A stretch of DNA of 11,423 bases from NCBI GenBank assembly GCA_015523135.1, contig WAKY01000150.1, forward strand, positions 1 through 11,423, written 5' to 3'. The notes beneath the pieces are model-generated. The model worked only from the letters and a program-made list of their open reading frames with translations. It was not told the DNA's origin and did not search any database. Both the position numbers and the translations under genes were made by a program. Positions 6,937-11,423 of this stretch are shown piece after piece (the stretch's first letter is position 1; each line of letters opens with the position of its first letter). Origin of the DNA: Candidatus Aciduliprofundum sp. (GTDB lineage Archaea; Thermoplasmatota; Thermoplasmata; Thermoplasmatales; Aciduliprofundaceae).

Positions 6937-7966
6937 TTTTAGAAACAGTGTTTACAATGTACCTCATACAATCCTGAACATTTTTGGAATAAAAGATAAT
7001 AAGGCCCTTGAACATTTAAAAGATTTGGGAGAGGATAGATTATTTTTCATTCTTGTAGATGCTTTCGGATACAATTTGTTTGAAAGATACATATTAGATT
7101 CTTGCAATTGTGAACATTTAAAATTAACCTCTCTCTTTCCAAGCACAACTTCTGCAGTACTAACCACATTGTACACAGGGCTCGCTCCAAAGGAGCATGG
7201 AATATTGGAGTGGTATATGTACTATGAAGAGCTTGGTGAAATAATAAAAACTTTACCATTCTCAAGAAGAGATGGCAGAGAGAATGATGAGCTAATAAAA
7301 TTAGGATTCTCTCCTAAGCCTTTATTTAACTTACCTACCATTTTTGAAAAATTGAAAAAAGAGGAAATAAAGAGTCAATTTTTAGTTAGAAGGGACTATT
7401 CCTCATCATCCTACACGCTTCATATGGGTAAGGGTGCAAATATTATCCCTTACTTATCCATGGAAGATTCTTTCCAACTTCTCAAAAAATCAAATGCAGA
7501 TCTAAATTTTCTCTATATTGATTATCTTGACATTGCACAGCATCACTATGGGCCTAGCTCCAAAGAGGTAAGAGATTTACTTTTGAAGATATGGAAGAAT
7601 ATAGAGGATTTGAAAAATTATGCAAGAGATGCAAGAATAATTGTGACCGCAGACCACGGGCAAATTGATATAAATAAGAGTATCGTAATAAATATTCCAA
7701 AAAATTCAGTGGGTGGAAGCCCAAGGGATGTTTTTCTTTATTCAAATGAGATGCCTATTTTAGACTACGCGGAAATATTGAAGAAGGAGGATGCTTTGAA
7801 GCTTTTGGGGCCAGGAAAGGAACATCCAAAATTAAGGGAGAGAGTGCCCAATTACATTCTCTTGCCTGGGGATTCTCATTCTATCTGGTTTGAAGAGTTT
7901 GGGTTGAAGGGCTTGCATGGAGGATTAAGTCCAGAGGAAATGTTTGTGCCATTTGTTCTTATTTAG
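6920..7966 (+). CDS. Nucleotide pyrophosphatase/phosphodiesterase-like enzyme (alkaline phosphatase superfamily)
   Basis: This 348-residue protein shows every catalytic element of the type I phosphodiesterase/nucleotide pyrophosphatase family: metal ligand Asp47 (LVDAFGYNLF); nucleophile Thr77 (FPSTTSAVLTTLYTGLAP, aligned with the threonine of animal NPP enzymes); Asp204 and His208 (YLDIAQHHYGP); Asp245-His246 (TADHGQ); and His333 (GLHGGLSPEEMF). Two metal ions, usually zinc, would be bound. Enzymes of this family cleave phosphodiester or pyrophosphate bonds in nucleotides; the substrate here is unknown. There is no signal peptide or membrane segment, so a cytoplasmic location is likely. The start is fixed by GGGGGAG five bases upstream, and the gene overlaps the antiporter by 17 bases. 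A phosphonoacetate hydrolase or phosphoglycerate mutase relative is the main alternative, but the motif spacing favours the NPP group. Confidence 0.88.
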   Translation: MKVLPDFRNSVYNVPHTILNIFGIKDNKALEHLKDLGEDRLFFILVDAFGYNLFERYILDSCNCEHLKLTSLFPSTTSAVLTTLYTGLAPKEHGILEWYMYYEELGEIIKTLPFSRRDGRENDELIKLGFSPKPLFNLPTIFEKLKKEEIKSQFLVRRDYSSSSYTLHMGKGANIIPYLSMEDSFQLLKKSNADLNFLYIDYLDIAQHHYGPSSKEVRDLLLKIWKNIEDLKNYARDARIIVTADHGQIDINKSIVINIPKNSVGGSPRDVFLYSNEMPILDYAEILKKEDALKLLGPGKEHPKLRERVPNYILLPGDSHSIWFEEFGLKGLHGGLSPEEMFVPFVLI

Positions 7967-7992
7967 TTCATTTAAGATTATTCCCTTATAAG

Positions 7993-8019
7993 TATTTAAA
8001 AACTCGATAAAATTAAATA
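7993..8019 (+). promoter_or_regulatory. Promoter region of the S53 protease gene (two TATA candidates)
   Basis: Two TATA-like boxes occur after the phosphodiesterase stop: TATTTAAA (7993-8000) and ATTAAATAC (8012-8020). They predict transcription starts near 8020 and near 8041. Both leave a leader of about 60-80 bases, unlike the leaderless pattern of several other genes here. The second would put the 5' end almost exactly at the base of the hairpin at 8043-8086. Confidence 0.5.
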
Positions 8020-8042
8020 CTCATGTGTATTTCTCCTTTACA

Positions 8043-8086
8043 CTGTCAGGTTTAGTCATGGCAAATGCTATGATTATTCCTGACAG
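8043..8086 (+). promoter_or_regulatory. Hairpin in the 5' leader of the protease mRNA
   Basis: CTGTCAGG (8043-8050) pairs perfectly with CCTGACAG (8079-8086). Inside a TT/TT internal loop, 8053-8062 pairs with 8067-8076 (ten pairs, two of them G-U), closing on the tetraloop AAAT. The structure therefore contains 18 pairs over 44 bases and ends right where the GAGGTGG ribosome binding site begins. It could protect the 5' end, control ribosome access, or act at DNA level as a protein-binding palindrome. I do not recognise a riboswitch class. The pairing is read directly; the function is inference. Confidence 0.6.
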
Positions 8087-8092
8087 AGGTGG
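8086..8092 (+). promoter_or_regulatory. Ribosome binding site of the S53 protease
   Basis: GAGGTGG ends eight bases before the ATG at 8101. Its first base is also the last paired base of the leader hairpin, so the hairpin and the site abut. An earlier ATG at 8096 is followed after one codon by TGA, which supports 8101 as the start. Confidence 0.7.
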
Positions 8093-8100
8093 TTGATGAA

Positions 8101-11100
8101 ATGAAGAAAGAAAGAAGTTTGTATGGACTAATATTGGTTGTGGCCACTGTAATGATTTTCAGTGCGCTTTCTGTTGCAGTGTTTGCACCTTCTGCCCAAG
8201 CCTCCAACACAGTACCTATATCAAGCGGATTTAATCCAAAACTTATCCACGATGGAACATTTATAGGTTATGCAAATGAAAATCAGAAAATATGGGTAAC
8301 CATAGGACTAAAATGGAAAAATGTGGAATCCCTAAACATGTTTTTGAAGGAAGTAAACAACCCATATTCTCCAAACTTTGGAAAGTATTTAACATACGAG
8401 GATTTTAAAAATAAGTACGCTCCCAGCAAAATAACATATAACGAGATTATCCAATGGGTAAAAAGTAAGGATGTGCATATTGAATATACCTACGGACTAA
8501 GAAATGCAATTGTATTGCATGATACCATAGGGAAAATAGGCAATTTGTTGGGAGTTAAATTTGGATATTTCAAATCTAACAATCCAAACTACAACAAGGA
8601 ATACTTTGCAGCTATGAATGAACCAAAAATTCCTGCATACTTAAAACCCTATATATCAGGAATAAACGGCCTAAATAATGCAACAAAATTCAAGTTAAAT
8701 TATTATACCGCTAGTAGTGGAATAGACTATTTGAGTGGAGCTGATGTTGCTAAGATGTACCAAGTTTACCAATTATATAACAATACTCCAGATGGTTCTG
8801 CAAGCTCTCAACATATATTTGCAACAGGGCTCCGTGTAGCCACGGTACTATGGGAAGGCGGAGATTCTTGGGGTGATCAGTATGCCCCGTTTGACCCAGA
8901 TGCTATAAATTACTATTACCAGCATGTAATTCCATCTTGGATTCAAAACCTTGGTGTTATGTCTACCGTGCATTACTACGGTACTTCTGGCACAGTTGCT
9001 CCTGGAAGCAATACTGATGGAAGTGTATCCACAGAGAATGAACTAGATTTAGAAATGGTAGGTACATTAGCTCCCGGAGTGGATGCTTTCTGTGTATATG
9101 GCCCAGGAGGAAGCAATGGTGGCCCATCTGAAAGCAATTTCCCTGATAATGAGTATAATTATATTCTTAACACACTCGCTTCTGAGAGCAGCCCCATACT
9201 AGTTGCTGTAAGTAATTCTTGGGGTGGTGGAGATTATCAAGAAAGTAGCACAACGATGAATGATGTAAAAGCTCTGGAGGCAATGGGAGTCACCGTAATG
9301 GCTTCAAGTGGTGATGACGGAGATACAACGTCTCCAAGCGAACCTTCAACGGCTGCTTATGACACTTATGGATTTATAGCAGTTGGGGGAACTACACCCA
9401 TACCAAATGGAGAAGACCACACAAGTTTAGATGATTATGCTACTATGGGATATAATACCAACTTAGCAAATCCTAGAAACAATGAGATTGTTTGGTACGA
9501 TTCTTCCAGTACGATGTCCAATGGAGACCATTGGGGTACACAAAGTGGTGTTAGCTCAGTTTATGCAGAGCCGTCTTGGCAGAGTAATTATATAGGCAGC
9601 TATAATGGAAGAGTAACTGCAGATGTTTCTGCCATGGGAAATCATACCTTGATATATGTAAGCAGTAGTAGTGGAACACAATGGAGCTCTGTAGCAGGTA
9701 CTTCAGTTGCTTGCCCAGTGACAGCAGGTATGGTAGCTATGATGGATGCATACATTGGAGTAGAGTACAAAGTATCCAATCACGGATTAGGTTTCTTAAA
9801 CCCCACCATCTATAAACTAGGTTATGATTATTACCATAATGGAAAATTTGCAAATTCCCCACCTTACTATGATATCACCCAAGGTGCCACTGGAGGTGGT
9901 GGAGCGGCTTCCACAGGATGGGACCAAGTATCGGGATGGGGAGTAATAAATGCTTGGAACTTCATTCATGATATTGGATTTACAATAAGCGCTTCATCTA
10001 CTTCTGCAAGTATAAATGCAGGAGAGAGTGCAAGTTATACTCTCAATATAGCATTTCCATATTATTGGACAACCGATGTTGGACATTTTGAAGTAAATGG
10101 TCTGCCTTCTGGTGCAAGTGCATCATTCTCTTCTAACTATGTACATCCCAGTGGAAATGGAGTATCGTCTTCTTTAACATTAACAGTACAAACGTCAAGC
10201 AATACTCCTTCTGGCACTTACACATTAACATTCATAGGCTACACTTACAATCATACAAATGGACACTGGGGAAACCTAACTAATTCTATCCAGCTTACCC
10301 TTACGGTTGGCAGTGGAGGAAATAACCCGACAGTTCCAAGTGCCCCACAGAATCTACAGGCTAACGCGGGAGATGGACAGGTTACCCTAACATGGCAGGC
10401 ACCAAGCAATGATGGTGGTGCTTCAATTACTAACTATAAGATATACCGTGGCACAAGCTCTGGTGGAGAGAGCTATCTGGCTGAGGTATCTGGAAGCACT
10501 CTATCCTACACAGATAACTCCGTCACTAATGGACAAACTTACTATTATTATGTAACAGCGGTGAATTCAGCCGGTGAATCTCAGCCAAGCAATGAAGTAA
10601 GCGCCACTCCTCAGAGCAGTGTTAACGCTCCTTCTGCTCCTCAGAATCTCCAAGCTACTGCAGGTAATGGTTATGTGCTCCTAAATTGGCAGGCTCCTTC
10701 TAATAACGGAGGAGCTACCATTACTGAGTATAAAATCTATCGTGGCACTTCATCTGGTAGCGAATCTTACCTCGCTGAAGTGAGTGGCTCTACAACCTCT
10801 TACAACGATACATCTGTGACTAACGGCAATACTTACTACTACTATGTTACCGCTGTGAACTCTGCTGGAGAATCCCCAGCTAGTAATGAGGTTAGTGCTA
10901 CTCCTCAAGCTCCTCCTTCGCCTTCTTCCCTCAAAATATTGCTTGTGGATGATGATGGCGGTCAAAACTACCAATCTTACTTCACTCAAGCTCTGGATGC
11001 TGATGGCTATTCTTACGATGTCTGGGATGTGAGCTCTAGCGGCTCTCCATCTGCTAGCACCCTTGAAAATTATAATGTGGTTATCTGGACTACCGGTGCT

Positions 11101-11423
11101 ACATGGTCCAATACCCTTACATCCACAGACCAGAATAACCTCAAAACCTACCTCAATAACGGTGGTGCGCTATACCTCTCTTCACAGGACTTCTTGTATG
11201 ATCTCACAGGCGGATACGATGAATCTATATCCAATACATTCGTAACCAATTATCTTGGCGTGGATTATGTAGCCAACGATGTACAGTATAACAGCGTAGC
11301 GGGAGTATCTGGCACCTTCGTGCAGTCATTTACATCCATCTCGTTATCCAACTACCCATTCACAAACTACGATGATGAACTTGGCCTTAGCTCATACGGC
11401 CACGCTCTCTTCTATAACCCATC
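8101..11423 (+). CDS. Secreted S53 (sedolisin/kumamolisin) protease with Ig-like, twin Fn3 and amidotransferase-like domains, 3' end outside window
   Basis: The frame is open for 1107 codons up to the window edge, so the C-terminus is missing. Domains in order: signal peptide (1-34, likely cut after PSAQA); S53 pro-domain (about 40-205, with NNPYSPNFGKYLTYEDF at 86-102); catalytic domain (about 210-630); Ig-like beta domain (about 628-737); two Fn3 domains (745-838 and 843-936); and a glutamine-amidotransferase/ThuA-like domain from about 943 (KILLVDDDGG, VVIWTTG, GGALYLSSQD). Catalytic residues are complete: Glu312 and Asp316 (TENELD), oxyanion Asp405 (SSGDDGD) and Ser535 (VAGTSVACP). The calcium-site region shows Asp591 (YYDIT) and GWDQVSGWG (606-614). 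S53 enzymes are acid endopeptidases that mature by removing the pro-domain, so an extracellular protein-degrading role in an acidophile fits. The C-terminal modules probably mediate surface or substrate contact. Fn3 and later codons differ in style from the catalytic part. Confidence 0.95.
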   Translation, partial: MKKERSLYGLILVVATVMIFSALSVAVFAPSAQASNTVPISSGFNPKLIHDGTFIGYANENQKIWVTIGLKWKNVESLNMFLKEVNNPYSPNFGKYLTYEDFKNKYAPSKITYNEIIQWVKSKDVHIEYTYGLRNAIVLHDTIGKIGNLLGVKFGYFKSNNPNYNKEYFAAMNEPKIPAYLKPYISGINGLNNATKFKLNYYTASSGIDYLSGADVAKMYQVYQLYNNTPDGSASSQHIFATGLRVATVLWEGGDSWGDQYAPFDPDAINYYYQHVIPSWIQNLGVMSTVHYYGTSGTVAPGSNTDGSVSTENELDLEMVGTLAPGVDAFCVYGPGGSNGGPSESNFPDNEYNYILNTLASESSPILVAVSNSWGGGDYQESSTTMNDVKALEAMGVTVMASSGDDGDTTSPSEPSTAAYDTYGFIAVGGTTPIPNGEDHTSLDDYATMGYNTNLANPRNNEIVWYDSSSTMSNGDHWGTQSGVSSVYAEPSWQSNYIGSYNGRVTADVSAMGNHTLIYVSSSSGTQWSSVAGTSVACPVTAGMVAMMDAYIGVEYKVSNHGLGFLNPTIYKLGYDYYHNGKFANSPPYYDITQGATGGGGAASTGWDQVSGWGVINAWNFIHDIGFTISASSTSASINAGESASYTLNIAFPYYWTTDVGHFEVNGLPSGASASFSSNYVHPSGNGVSSSLTLTVQTSSNTPSGTYTLTFIGYTYNHTNGHWGNLTNSIQLTLTVGSGGNNPTVPSAPQNLQANAGDGQVTLTWQAPSNDGGASITNYKIYRGTSSGGESYLAEVSGSTLSYTDNSVTNGQTYYYYVTAVNSAGESQPSNEVSATPQSSVNAPSAPQNLQATAGNGYVLLNWQAPSNNGGATITEYKIYRGTSSGSESYLAEVSGSTTSYNDTSVTNGNTYYYYVTAVNSAGESPASNEVSATPQAPPSPSSLKILLVDDDGGQNYQSYFTQALDADGYSYDVWDVSSSGSPSASTLENYNVVIWTTGATWSNTLTSTDQNNLKTYLNNGGALYLSSQDFLYDLTGGYDESISNTFVTNYLGVDYVANDVQYNSVAGVSGTFVQSFTSISLSNYPFTNYDDELGLSSYGHALFYNP
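10333..10920 (+). repeat. Tandem fibronectin type III repeat within the protease gene (2 x 294 bases)
   Basis: Two units of 98 codons lie head to tail (10333-10626 and 10627-10920). Over the first 94 residues they differ at about 16 positions, so they are roughly 83% identical in protein. Shared blocks include PSAPQNLQA, YKIYRGTSSG, SYLAEVSGST, YYYYVTAVNSAGES and SNEVSATPQ. Many synonymous codons nevertheless differ: in YYYYVTAVNSAGES ten of fourteen codons are not the same. The duplication is therefore old, or was kept apart at DNA level. Confidence 0.85.

Noticed and set aside
7967..8000. Transcription terminator after the phosphodiesterase gene
   Set aside because: Only short T-rich stretches are seen with no clear long T-run or hairpin; a terminator cannot be supported.
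8096..8104. ATG at 8096 as an alternative protease start or leader peptide
   Set aside because: It reads ATG AAA TGA, only two codons, and lies too close to the ribosome binding site.
10750..10989. 79-residue minus-strand frame inside the protease gene
   Set aside because: Arginine-, serine- and valine-rich shadow of the Fn3 coding sequence; the plus-strand frame is unmistakable.
10930..11100. Response-regulator receiver domain suggested by KILLVDDDGG
   Set aside because: The following pattern (Y.YDVWDV, NVVIWTTG, GGALYLSSQD) fits an amidotransferase/ThuA-like fold, and the protein is secreted, so phosphorelay is implausible.

Overview
The window looks archaeal. Single-gene promoters have a TATA-like box about 26-29 bases before the ATG with no ribosome binding site (leaderless pattern), while other genes have GGAGGT/GAGGTG-type Shine-Dalgarno sequences. 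The base composition is AT-rich. Gene content is that of a peptide-fermenting thermoacidophile: ADP-forming acyl-CoA synthetases, which are typical of archaea, and a secreted acid protease of the sedolisin (S53) family. The best overall match by recollection is a euryarchaeon of the Thermoplasmata, close to Aciduliprofundum. That assignment is inference; no search was run.

Region 1 (1-3641, minus strand) carries acyl-CoA synthetase (ADP-forming) genes. A fused alpha-beta enzyme of 711 residues is followed by a split enzyme, whose alpha subunit (463 residues) ends in a TAATG overlap with the start of a beta subunit that runs off the left edge. The alpha gene seems to have its own leaderless promoter.

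Region 2 (3642-4205) holds two small genes pointing at each other: a 54-residue soluble protein of unknown function (plus strand) and a 65-residue hydrophobic membrane protein (minus strand). Their 3' ends overlap by 23 bases.

Region 3 (4206-7966, plus strand) encodes a PAS-GAF sensor-like protein with a degenerate histidine-kinase dimerisation helix and no ATPase domain. After it comes a tightly packed, overlapping cluster: a CBS-pair protein, a CPA2-type Na+(K+)/H+ antiporter and a soluble nucleotide pyrophosphatase/phosphodiesterase-like enzyme.

Region 4 (7967-11423, plus strand) holds a promoter, a long 5' leader with a 44-nt imperfect hairpin, and one very long reading frame still open at the right edge (1107 codons seen). 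It encodes a secreted S53 protease with signal peptide, pro-domain, complete Glu/Asp/Asp/Ser catalytic set, an Ig-like domain, two near-identical fibronectin type III domains and a glutamine-amidotransferase-like domain.

A coherent reading is that the protease degrades peptides outside the cell, amino acids are fermented to acyl-CoA, and the two synthetases recover ATP from the acyl-CoA. The antiporter cluster would serve ion or pH homeostasis. No tRNA, rRNA, CRISPR or mobile element was seen.
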